Source: a bacterium (GTDB lineage: Bacteria; Fidelibacterota; UBA2242). Taken from it: 6,758 nucleotides of DNA. Positions 1 through 5,662 of this stretch are shown in pieces (positions within the stretch are counted from its first letter, which is position 1; each line of letters starts with the position of its first letter). The position numbers were made by a program, and so were the translations under genes. The notes under the pieces were generated by a model. It was given only the letters and a program-made list of their open reading frames with translations. It was not told the origin of the DNA and did no database searches. The DNA lies in contig JAHIOG010000341.1 of the NCBI GenBank assembly GCA_018895675.1, positions 1 through 6,758 of the forward strand. The letters run 5' to 3'.

Positions 1-53
1 TTTAACTTGATAAATATGAAAACGGTTCTGGAAAAAACAGATAGAAATAGTTC

Positions 54-140
54 AACCCCTTCAGGGTTAGTAAGATTAGACTCTGCTTATGTCAACCGGC
101 TTCACCGGATGTTATTCATGTTAATCCCCTTGCGGGGATT
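54..140. repeat. Cluster of three short hairpins (palindromic repeat unit)
   Basis: Three hairpins lie within 90 bases. AACCC (54-58) pairs with GGGTT (64-68) around loop CTTCA. CCGG (96-99) pairs with CCGG (105-108), again around loop CTTCA, with partial flanking pairing (C93-G111, A94-T110). AATCCCC (123-129) pairs perfectly with GGGGATT (134-140) around TTGC. The GC-rich stems stand out against the AT-rich surroundings. The shared CTTCA loop suggests related units of a REP-like intergenic repeat. None is followed by a convincing T-tract, so I do not call them terminators. Confidence 0.6.
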
Positions 141-215
141 TATGAAAGGGGTAAAAGGTTCACAGATTGCGCAGGAAATCGTCTTGGCTTTGGATTATGA
201 AAGGGAAAAAAGGTT
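141..215. repeat. Imperfect 20-bp direct repeat, 55-nt period
   Basis: TATGAAAGGGGTAAAAGGTT at 141-160 recurs as TATGAAAGGGAAAAAAGGTT at 196-215, with 18 of 20 bases identical. Both copies are preceded by GGATT or GGAT, the first being the right arm of the third hairpin. It may be part of the same dispersed repeat or a remnant duplication. No function can be assigned from the sequence. Confidence 0.45.
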
Positions 216-274
216 TTAATAACCCTGAAAACTTATAACTTCTTGAATGATAGAAATATGCGAAAAAAATATTC

Positions 275-312
275 TTGAAAAATTTGAAAACTTTTAACAT
301 TATTAATAATTT
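275..312 (+). promoter_or_regulatory. Probable promoter/operator region of the oxidative-stress operon
   Basis: This AT-rich leader lies directly before the rubrerythrin ribosome binding site. It has two TTGAAA hexamers (275-280 and 284-289) that could act as -35 elements, with AT-rich -10-like sequences such as TATTAA (301-306) or TAATTT (307-312) at roughly suitable distance. A perfect 12-bp palindrome, ATTATTAATAAT, occupies 299-310 and would overlap the -10 region, a position suited to a repressor. Fur/PerR-family boxes are AT-rich palindromes of similar look, but this one does not match the PerR consensus exactly. Promoter and operator are both inferred from position and composition. Confidence 0.35.
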
Positions 313-327
313 ATGAAGGAGTACAAA

Positions 328-903
328 ATGAAAAGTCTGAAAAACACAAAAACCGAAAAGAACCTATTAACCGCCTTTGCCGGTGAATCACAGGCAAGGA
401 ACAGGTACACCTATTTTGCAAGCAAAGCTAAAAAAGACGGTTACGTGCAAATATCCAAAATATTCGAAGAAACCGCCAACCAGGAAAAGGAACACGCCAA
501 ACGTCTGTTCAAATTTTTAGAAGGCGGCGAGGTAGAAATCTCAGGCGCTTTTCCAGCCGGAGTGATCGGGAAAACCGTTGACAATCTAAAGGGTTCCGCC
601 GCAGGAGAAAACTATGAGTGGACGGAAATGTATCCTTCTTTCGCAAAAGCTGCTCGCGATGAAGGTTTTGATGACATAGCAGATGTTTTTGAGGCGATTG
701 CCGTTGCTGAAAAGCAGCATGAAAAACGCTACCTGGCATTGATGAAAAATATCCAGGAAGAAAAAGTTTTCAAGAGAGGTCGGAAAGTATTCTGGGTTTG
801 TCAGAATTGCGGATATGTGCATTATGGCGAAGAGGCTCCGGAAGTTTGTCCGGCATGTGCACACCCGCAGGCTTATTTTAAGTTGTTGGATGAAAATTAC
901 TAA
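328..903 (+). CDS. rbr: Rubrerythrin (NADH/rubredoxin-dependent peroxidase)
   Basis: This cytoplasmic peroxidase reduces H2O2 to water at a non-heme diiron site, with electrons arriving through its own C-terminal rubredoxin-like iron centre. It is 191 residues long, the same as the Desulfovibrio vulgaris protein. The N-terminal four-helix domain (about 1-145) shows the expected diiron ligands: E20 in AGESQARNRY, E53-x-x-H56, E94 and E97 in GENYEW, and E128-x-x-H131. The C-terminal rubredoxin-like domain has C158-x-x-C161 and C174-x-x-C177. I chose the ATG at 328 because AAGGAG (316-321) sits 6 nt ahead of it. An in-frame ATG at 313 lies upstream of that Shine-Dalgarno and adds five non-homologous residues. 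It is first in an apparent five-gene operon and follows a candidate promoter. No key residue is missing. Confidence 0.97.
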   Translation: MKSLKNTKTEKNLLTAFAGESQARNRYTYFASKAKKDGYVQISKIFEETANQEKEHAKRLFKFLEGGEVEISGAFPAGVIGKTVDNLKGSAAGENYEWTEMYPSFAKAARDEGFDDIADVFEAIAVAEKQHEKRYLALMKNIQEEKVFKRGRKVFWVCQNCGYVHYGEEAPEVCPACAHPQAYFKLLDENY

Positions 904-918
904 CAAACAAATCCGGTT

Positions 919-934
919 AGGAAGTGTAAATTTG
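919..934 (+). promoter_or_regulatory. Ribosome binding site deciding a TTG start for hrb
   Basis: AGGAAG at 919-924 is followed after 7 nt by TTG at 932-934, in frame with the flavin reductase. The first residues then read M-D-Y-K-V-F, which fits the usual beginning of this flavin reductase family better than the 14-residue extension obtained from ATG 890. Confidence 0.55.
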
Positions 935-1630
935 GACTATAAGGTATTTTTAAGCATTGGCTATGGAATGTATCTGGTGGCGTCGCAGGACGAAGGACAA
1001 TTAAACGGGCAGATCGCAAATGCAATTGTTCAGATTACTGCAGAGCCGCCGACATTTGCTGTAAGCATCAATAAAGAAAATTTAACTCATTCGTTTATTG
1101 AAAAATCCAGGGCTTTCACCGTATCGATTTTAGGTGAGACGACATCCATGAAATTTATTGGTAAATTCGGATTCAAAAGCGGGCGGAAGATCAATAAGTT
1201 TGATGGCACAAATTTCAAGATGGGAAAATCAGGTCTTCCGATTGTTCTTGATCACGCTACTGCATTTTTTGAATGCAGACTAATTAATTCATTTGATGTG
1301 GGGAATTACACTGTTTTTATCGGGGAAGCTGTTAATGCCGAAACTCTGAACGATAGTAAGCCCATGACCTATTCATATTACCGTGAAGTCATTAAGGGCA
1401 AATCTCCAAAAACAGCGCCCACTTATCTTGATAAAAAGAAAATAACAAAAAAAAAGGAGTCAATTATGTCAAAGTATGAATGCACAGTTTGCGGATATGT
1501 TTATGATCCGGCTGTCGGTGATATCGACAATGATATTGAGCCGGGAACCTCTTTTGAAGATTTGCCTGATGATTGGGTATGTCCGGAATGTGGAGTAGGG
1601 AAAGAGGATTTTGAGATAGTGGAAGAATAG
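932..1630 (+). CDS. hrb: Flavin reductase-rubredoxin fusion (high-molecular-weight rubredoxin, Hrb type)
   Basis: The protein has an FMN-binding flavin reductase domain (about residues 1-165, with NGQIANAIVQITAEPP at 25-40 and SINKENLTH at 45-53), a lysine-rich linker, and a complete rubredoxin domain (179-232; cysteines C184, C187, C217, C220). In Moorella-type systems Hrb takes electrons from NAD(P)H and passes them to flavodiiron protein, which is the next gene here. I prefer the TTG start at 932: AGGAAG (919-924) lies 7 nt upstream and the product begins MDYKVFLSIGYG, like family members. An in-frame ATG at 890 would overlap rbr by 14 nt but has no clear Shine-Dalgarno. The domain junction carries an A9 run and an internal rubredoxin start (separate entries). 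The stop TAG abuts the ATG of the flavodiiron gene, suggesting translational coupling. Confidence 0.9.
   Translation: MDYKVFLSIGYGMYLVASQDEGQLNGQIANAIVQITAEPPTFAVSINKENLTHSFIEKSRAFTVSILGETTSMKFIGKFGFKSGRKINKFDGTNFKMGKSGLPIVLDHATAFFECRLINSFDVGNYTVFIGEAVNAETLNDSKPMTYSYYREVIKGKSPKTAPTYLDKKKITKKKESIMSKYECTVCGYVYDPAVGDIDNDIEPGTSFEDLPDDWVCPECGVGKEDFEIVEE
1447..1479 (+). other. Candidate -1 slippery site (A AAA AAG) with out-of-frame stop
   Basis: An A9 run (1447-1455) followed by G sits in the linker of the flavin reductase-rubredoxin gene. In the reading frame it is ACA AAA AAA AAG GAG, so A AAA AAG (1450-1456) has the phase of the dnaX -1 frameshift heptamer. A -1 shift, or one extra A from transcriptional slippage, would read GVNYVKV and stop at TGA 1477-1479, giving a 182-residue flavin reductase without rubredoxin. 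I see no clear upstream stimulatory Shine-Dalgarno or downstream stem-loop. Frameshifting is therefore possible rather than shown. An assembly miscount of the homopolymer is an alternative. Confidence 0.4.
1466..1630 (+). CDS. Nested in-frame rubredoxin (possible independent translation product)
   Basis: Starting at ATG 1466, the last 55 codons of the fusion gene encode a complete 54-residue rubredoxin. It has C6-x-x-C9 (CTVCG) and C39-x-x-C42 (CPECG), the same cysteine numbering as classical clostridial rubredoxin, plus the typical YDP, PGTSFEDLPDDWVCP and GKEDFE segments. AAGGAG (1454-1459) lies 6 nt before this ATG, the same arrangement as at rbr and stronger than the site before the fusion start. 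A free one-electron carrier could thus be made alongside the fused form and serve rubrerythrin, the flavodiiron protein and desulfoferrodoxin. Independent initiation is inferred from the site. The rubredoxin identity itself is clear. Confidence 0.6.
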   Translation: MSKYECTVCGYVYDPAVGDIDNDIEPGTSFEDLPDDWVCPECGVGKEDFEIVEE

Positions 1631-2821
1631 ATGGCTATCCAGAAATTGAAGCCCGCTGTTTTTTCAGTAGGCGCAAAACACTGGGACCGCAGGCTGTTTG
1701 ACGAGTTGATTCCTCTACCGGAAGGGACAACTTACAACACCTACTTGATCCAGGGAAGTGAAAATACAGCTCTTATCGATACTGTCGATCCTGAAAAGAA
1801 AAACGATTTACTGGAAAATTTAGAAAACTTGGAAGTTAAAAATATTGATTACGTGATAGCCAATCACGCTGAGCAGGATCATTCCGGAGCTATCCCTGAA
1901 ATTCTTGAACAATACCCCAACGCCAGAGTCGTGACAAATGAAAAATGTAAGAAAATGTTGATCGATCTATTGCCAATTCCGGAAGATAAGTTTTTAGTCG
2001 TGAATGATTGGGATACCTTATCGCTGGGAGATAAGACGCTGCAATTTATTCTGACTCCCTGGGTTCACTGGCCGGAAACCATGGTGACATATCTCCGGGA
2101 AGACCGTATTCTTTTTTCCTGTGATTTTTTCGGGGCTCATTTTTCCTCCAGTGAATTATTTGTAAAGAATGAAGTAAAGGTTTATGAATCCGCCAAACGT
2201 TACTATGCGGAAATTATGATGCCGTTCAGAAAAAAGATAACCGGAAATCTGGAAAAACTGAAAGCTATTGAAATTGATATAATCGCGCCGAGCCACGGTC
2301 AGGTTTATGATAAACCGGAATTAATCCTGGATGCTTACAAAGATTGGACATCCGATAATGTTAAAAATGAAGTTGTCATACCCTATGTTTCTATGCATGG
2401 AAGCACTCAAAAAATCGTAGAATATCTGATCGATTCATTAACAGAAAGAAACATTGTGGTCAAACCATTTAACCTGACTGTTACCGATATTGGTGAGCTG
2501 GCAATTGCACTGGTTGACGCGGCAACGATAGTTATTGGTTCACCGACTGTGTTAACAGGTCCGCATCCAGCGGCTGTTTACGCGGCATATTTGGCAAATG
2601 CGTTAAGACCAAAAGTTAGGTTCGCGACTGTTATCGGCTCCTATGGTTGGGGCGGTAAAATGGTAGATCAGATTATCGGTATGCTTGGAAATTTAAAAGT
2701 GGAATTACTGTCACCGGTTATTATCAAAGGCTACCCCAAAGATGCCAATTATCAAAGTCTTGATAAGTTGGCAGATGAGATTTTAATAAAACATGAATCA
2801 ATAAAATTAGCAGGAGATTAA
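1631..2821 (+). CDS. fprA: A-type flavodiiron protein (O2/NO reductase)
   Basis: This cytoplasmic enzyme reduces O2 to water, or NO to N2O, using rubredoxin-derived electrons that pass through FMN to a diiron site. At 396 residues it is the standard two-domain class A length. The metallo-beta-lactamase-like domain (about 1-245) has the full ligand set: H79-x-E81-x-D83-H84 (NHAEQDHSG), H146, D165 and H222 (PSHGQVY). The flavodoxin domain (about 248-396) shows the phosphate-binding loop SMHGSTQ (254-260), GSPTVLTGPHP (303-313) and GSYGWGG (336-342). Its ATG follows the preceding TAG with no spacer, and GGAAG (1621-1625) lies 5 nt upstream inside the rubredoxin codons, so it is probably translated by coupling to hrb. 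That neighbour is its expected electron donor. Whether O2 or NO is preferred cannot be read from the sequence. Confidence 0.96.
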   Translation: MAIQKLKPAVFSVGAKHWDRRLFDELIPLPEGTTYNTYLIQGSENTALIDTVDPEKKNDLLENLENLEVKNIDYVIANHAEQDHSGAIPEILEQYPNARVVTNEKCKKMLIDLLPIPEDKFLVVNDWDTLSLGDKTLQFILTPWVHWPETMVTYLREDRILFSCDFFGAHFSSSELFVKNEVKVYESAKRYYAEIMMPFRKKITGNLEKLKAIEIDIIAPSHGQVYDKPELILDAYKDWTSDNVKNEVVIPYVSMHGSTQKIVEYLIDSLTERNIVVKPFNLTVTDIGELAIALVDAATIVIGSPTVLTGPHPAAVYAAYLANALRPKVRFATVIGSYGWGGKMVDQIIGMLGNLKVELLSPVIIKGYPKDANYQSLDKLADEILIKHESIKLAGD

Positions 2822-2822
2822 A

Positions 2823-3293
2823 ATGTCAACGTTTAATTCAAGTGAAATCTACCAGTTTGCAATTAAAATTGAGGAAAACGGTGAAAAGTTTTACCGGCAG
2901 ATGGTTACAAAATTGCCGGATAAAAAAGTCAAGGAGCTCTTTACTTTTTTAGCCGATGAAGAGGTCCAACATAAAGCCACTTTTAGCGCAATGTTATCAA
3001 AATTTGAAGATTACAAACCGGCAGAAAGTTATCCCGGTGAATATTTTGCCTACTTAAAAGCCTATGCCGATAATCTGGTCTTTGGTTTCGGGAAATTTGA
3101 TGAAGATATTGCCAATATTGAAAATGCGGAAACAGCGCTTCAATTTGCAATTGGGAAAGAATTGGATACGATAATGTATTTTCAGGAGATGAAGAATCTG
3201 GTTCCTGAGAGTGAAAGGAAGCGTATCAATGCGATAATCGAAGAAGAACGAAGGCATGTTGTGAAATTATCAGAACTTAAAAGGTCCTTATAA
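2823..3293 (+). CDS. Ferritin-like diiron protein (rubrerythrin-family, no rubredoxin domain)
   Basis: This is a 156-residue four-helix diiron protein of the COG1633-like 'ferritin family' group. Likely ligands sit on four helices: E17 in IEENGEKFY, E47-x-x-H50 (EEVQH), E113 in AIGKELD, and E142-x-x-H145 (EEERRH). The second pair of helices echoes the first, as usual in the superfamily. It has no CxxC pairs, so unlike rubrerythrin it carries no electron-transfer centre of its own and would need external rubredoxin, or act in iron handling or as a peroxidase. ATG 2823 is preceded at 6 nt by AGGAG (2812-2816), which lies in the end of the flavodiiron gene. The gap to that gene is 1 nt. Family assignment is firm; the exact substrate is unknown. 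Confidence 0.88.
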   Translation: MSTFNSSEIYQFAIKIEENGEKFYRQMVTKLPDKKVKELFTFLADEEVQHKATFSAMLSKFEDYKPAESYPGEYFAYLKAYADNLVFGFGKFDEDIANIENAETALQFAIGKELDTIMYFQEMKNLVPESERKRINAIIEEERRHVVKLSELKRSL

Positions 3294-3320
3294 AAAAAAT
3301 TAATACTCTGGAGCTCAAAA

Positions 3321-3698
3321 ATGACTAAGAAATTGCAGGTCTATAAGTGTGAGATTTGTGGTAATATCGTAAGTGTTCTGCACGCTGCCGGTGGTATCCT
3401 GGTATGCTGCGGTCAACCGATGACATTAATGGCGGAAAAGATTGAGGATTCAGCCGTTGAAAAACATGTTCCTTTCATTATCAAAGCAGAAGGCAAAGTA
3501 ATTGTCAAAGTCGGCGAAAATGCAGCCCATCCGATGGAAGAGAAACACTATATTGAATGGATTGAATTGCAGGTTGACGGCAAATCATATTATCGGTTTT
3601 TGAAACCCGGCGATAAACCGGAAGCGGTTTTTTGCGTTGATGGCGATGAAATGATTGCTCGTGAATATTGTAATGTTCACGGACTCTGGAAGAGCTAA
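3321..3698 (+). CDS. dfx: Desulfoferrodoxin (two-iron superoxide reductase)
   Basis: The protein reduces superoxide to H2O2 without making O2, and the peroxide would then be removed by rubrerythrin from the same operon. It has 125 residues and both classical domains. The N-terminal desulforedoxin-like domain carries C10-x-x-C13 and C29-C30 for the rubredoxin-type centre I. The C-terminal catalytic domain carries E47-K48-H49 (EKHVP), H70, H76, C117 and H120 for the His4-Cys centre II, each in or within one position of the Desulfovibrio numbering. GGAG (3310-3313) lies 7 nt before the ATG. It is last in the operon, 27 nt after the ferritin-like gene, and is followed by a terminator-like hairpin. 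Rubredoxin from the second gene is the likely electron donor. Confidence 0.96.
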   Translation: MTKKLQVYKCEICGNIVSVLHAAGGILVCCGQPMTLMAEKIEDSAVEKHVPFIIKAEGKVIVKVGENAAHPMEEKHYIEWIELQVDGKSYYRFLKPGDKPEAVFCVDGDEMIAREYCNVHGLWKS

Positions 3699-3791
3699 AA
3701 GGAATTTGCAGGCATAACCTTTACTCCGCTAATAAATAAATGAGACTAAAAGATTACTTAAAATAAGATAGCAGAAAATAATGACGTGAAT

Positions 3792-3818
3792 AAAAATGGC
3801 TTCTTGTGAAGTCTTTTT
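3792..3818. terminator. Rho-independent terminator, probably bidirectional
   Basis: GGCTTC (3798-3803) pairs with GAAGTC (3808-3813), including one G-U pair, around loop TTGT, followed by T5 (3814-3818). A5 at 3792-3796 gives the mirror-image T-run on the other strand. The hairpin lies between the convergent ends of dfx and the large minus-strand gene, so it could end both transcripts. The rest of the 187-base gap shows nothing else I can support. Confidence 0.65.
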
Positions 3819-3885
3819 ATACTCAGCAATTTGTCAATTACCTCTAATTTGATTGGCCCGGACTGTAAAGATTTAATACTATTGG

Positions 3886-5643
3886 TTAATTTGCAGACCT
3901 GCAGAGACGGAATCCAATGAATTTACTCTGTTCTGACTGAATATTGTAGTTACGGTTTGTTGGACGACAGTTAAATGCACTATCAAACCAACTACCGCCA
4001 CGAAACACACGAAAAACACCCCCCGGTGAACCCTTTGAGTTATTCAGGTAAGTGACTTGTTCATAACTAGTATTGTACAAATTGTTACACCATTCCTCTA
4101 CGTTTCCACTCATATCATATATACCCAGATCATTTGACTTCTTCGTTCCCACTGGGCGGGTTTTCTTTCCAGAATTATCATAGTACCAGGCTATTGAATC
4201 GATTCTGACAATACTAGAATATTTAATATTCTGGGACTGATTACCACCAAGGGCGACATATTCCCATTCTGCCTCTGATGGAAGTCTGTAACCATTAACA
4301 GCGTAATTACATTTAATATTCGTTTCATTTATAGTATAACAAGGCGTCAATCCTTGTCTCTCACTCAGTTTATTACAAAAATTAACCGCATTATCCCAGG
4401 ATACATATTCTACCGGTAGAAAATCGCCTCGGAAATGTGAAGGATTTCCGCCCATTAATGATTGCCACTCTAATTGCGTAACTTCATATCTACAAAAGTA
4501 AAAACTACTTAAAGTTTCCTGATGCACCGGTTTTTCATCGCTATCACCAGTGTTACTACCCATTGTGAACGTTCCGCCTTGAATCAAAATCATGTTATTG
4601 TCGATGTTGCCATAGATAGATTCCTCTGTTTTTAGCAACATTTCAAGGATAACTTCTTTCTTTAAAATCTGATCATCTGAAATCACAATATCGAACCACT
4701 GTGATTTATAACCTCTTGCATCACAGGTCAGTTTATATTCTCCGATTGGTAACCTTAATGAATTTGTACCGACCCACTTGTCAATAATTATTCCGCTTTG
4801 TTTCAACTCTATATTGGCAGTATTGGGCTGAACGTTGAATTGTAAACGGCTAGTTTTCTGTAAAAGGCGATATGTTTTACTATATGCTTGCCCTGATTGA
4901 ATTTTAATCACATCCTTTTTGGTTACATAACCTTCTTTTCTAACCTCTAGATTATATTGCCCAGGCATTAATTCAATTGGGAATTTGCCGGAATAATCTT
5001 TCTTGTTTATCAGTATGGTGGCGCCTTGAGGTTCGACAAATATCTTTAATGTACCGGGTTTTGGGGTTGCGGTAGTAGTGTTCTCTTTCGGAATAATCGT
5101 ATTATCAGAATGTTTACTGCTTGTCTTGGCTGATATAATATTATTTTCACGCTGTTCTTTACGGGCTTTTTTATCATCGAGAAGAATATTAAGAGCATTT
5201 TTCATTCCAAATGTGAGAAGTTGATCAATTTCTTCTTTGATATCATATGTGGCTGATCTTTCGATTTTACCTAATTCTATGTCAATAATTCTCATTTCAA
5301 CTGAATATGTTTTTCCGACCAAGGAAATAGAACCTGCAAGCATTTTCTGAACACCCAACAATTGACCAACTTCAACAACACATTCTTCAGACGTACAGCC
5401 CGATAATTGAAATCCCTGTTCATCCAATATAGCATCCATTTTCCCACGTTCAACAACTTGGTAGGCACCGGTATTTACCAGTACAGATCTAAGTCGGTTT
5501 GTCAATGCTTTGGCTTCAGATTCAGTAATTCCCAGCCCTTCAAAATCCAGTACGGCTAAGGTGGTTAATTGTTGGGCAAATAATGCATTTGATAGAAGAA
5601 AGATTATCGCCGGTATGATTTTAAATATATTTGTTCGATTCAC
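3886..5643 (-). CDS. Secreted CsgG-like/PEGA/PEGA/SUMF1-like (formylglycine-generating-enzyme-like) protein
   Basis: This is a 585-residue, probably exported multidomain protein. Residues 1-23 form a Sec signal peptide (basic start, hydrophobic core, likely cut after LFA). Residues 27-155 resemble the CsgG/TolB-like fold (LAVLDFEG, VVERGKMDAILDEQGF, then GCTSEEC with C83 and C88, and QLLGVQKMLAGSI). A polar linker follows (about 156-195). Two PEGA domains sit at about 197-262 (GTLKIFVEPQGATILIN) and 264-337 (LPIGEYKLTCDARGYK). The C-terminal part (349-583) is a formylglycine-generating-enzyme-like domain: GGTFTMGS, YEVTQLEW, RLPSEAEWEY, DMSGNVEEW, RGGSW, GFRL. C559 matches one catalytic cysteine of true FGE, but the other position is D554, so it is probably not a sulfatase activator. 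Cell-envelope binding or scaffolding is my inference. The start is GTG with no clear Shine-Dalgarno; an upstream in-frame stop limits alternatives. Confidence 0.85.
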   Translation of the reverse strand: MNRTNIFKIIPAIIFLLSNALFAQQLTTLAVLDFEGLGITESEAKALTNRLRSVLVNTGAYQVVERGKMDAILDEQGFQLSGCTSEECVVEVGQLLGVQKMLAGSISLVGKTYSVEMRIIDIELGKIERSATYDIKEEIDQLLTFGMKNALNILLDDKKARKEQRENNIISAKTSSKHSDNTIIPKENTTTATPKPGTLKIFVEPQGATILINKKDYSGKFPIELMPGQYNLEVRKEGYVTKKDVIKIQSGQAYSKTYRLLQKTSRLQFNVQPNTANIELKQSGIIIDKWVGTNSLRLPIGEYKLTCDARGYKSQWFDIVISDDQILKKEVILEMLLKTEESIYGNIDNNMILIQGGTFTMGSNTGDSDEKPVHQETLSSFYFCRYEVTQLEWQSLMGGNPSHFRGDFLPVEYVSWDNAVNFCNKLSERQGLTPCYTINETNIKCNYAVNGYRLPSEAEWEYVALGGNQSQNIKYSSIVRIDSIAWYYDNSGKKTRPVGTKKSNDLGIYDMSGNVEEWCNNLYNTSYEQVTYLNNSKGSPGGVFRVFRGGSWFDSAFNCRPTNRNYNIQSEQSKFIGFRLCRSAN

Positions 5644-5662
5644 ACTTATATGCTTTATCTTA

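Noticed and set aside
54..215. Possible CRISPR array at the left edge
   Set aside because: The hairpins differ in sequence and spacing, and the only direct repeat occurs twice; there is no repeat-spacer regularity.
7..219. Open frame of 70 codons at the left edge, from TTG
   Set aside because: It runs straight through three hairpins and a direct repeat, has no Shine-Dalgarno and resembles no family; the residues are a by-product of the palindromes.
313..327. Upstream ATG for rubrerythrin
   Set aside because: The ATG lies before the AAGGAG that serves ATG 328, and the 191-residue product from 328 matches the family length and residue numbering.
509..906. Antisense open frames opposite rubrerythrin
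   Set aside because: They lie opposite a strongly conserved gene, and their translations are unrelated to any known family and rich in residues typical of antisense reading.
3054..3257. Antisense open frame opposite the ferritin-like gene
   Set aside because: Shadow of the real gene; no ribosome binding site or recognisable motif.
3886..5643. True formylglycine-generating enzyme (sulfatase activator)
   Set aside because: Only one of the two catalytic cysteines is present and no sulfatase is nearby; the fold is shared with non-FGE proteins.
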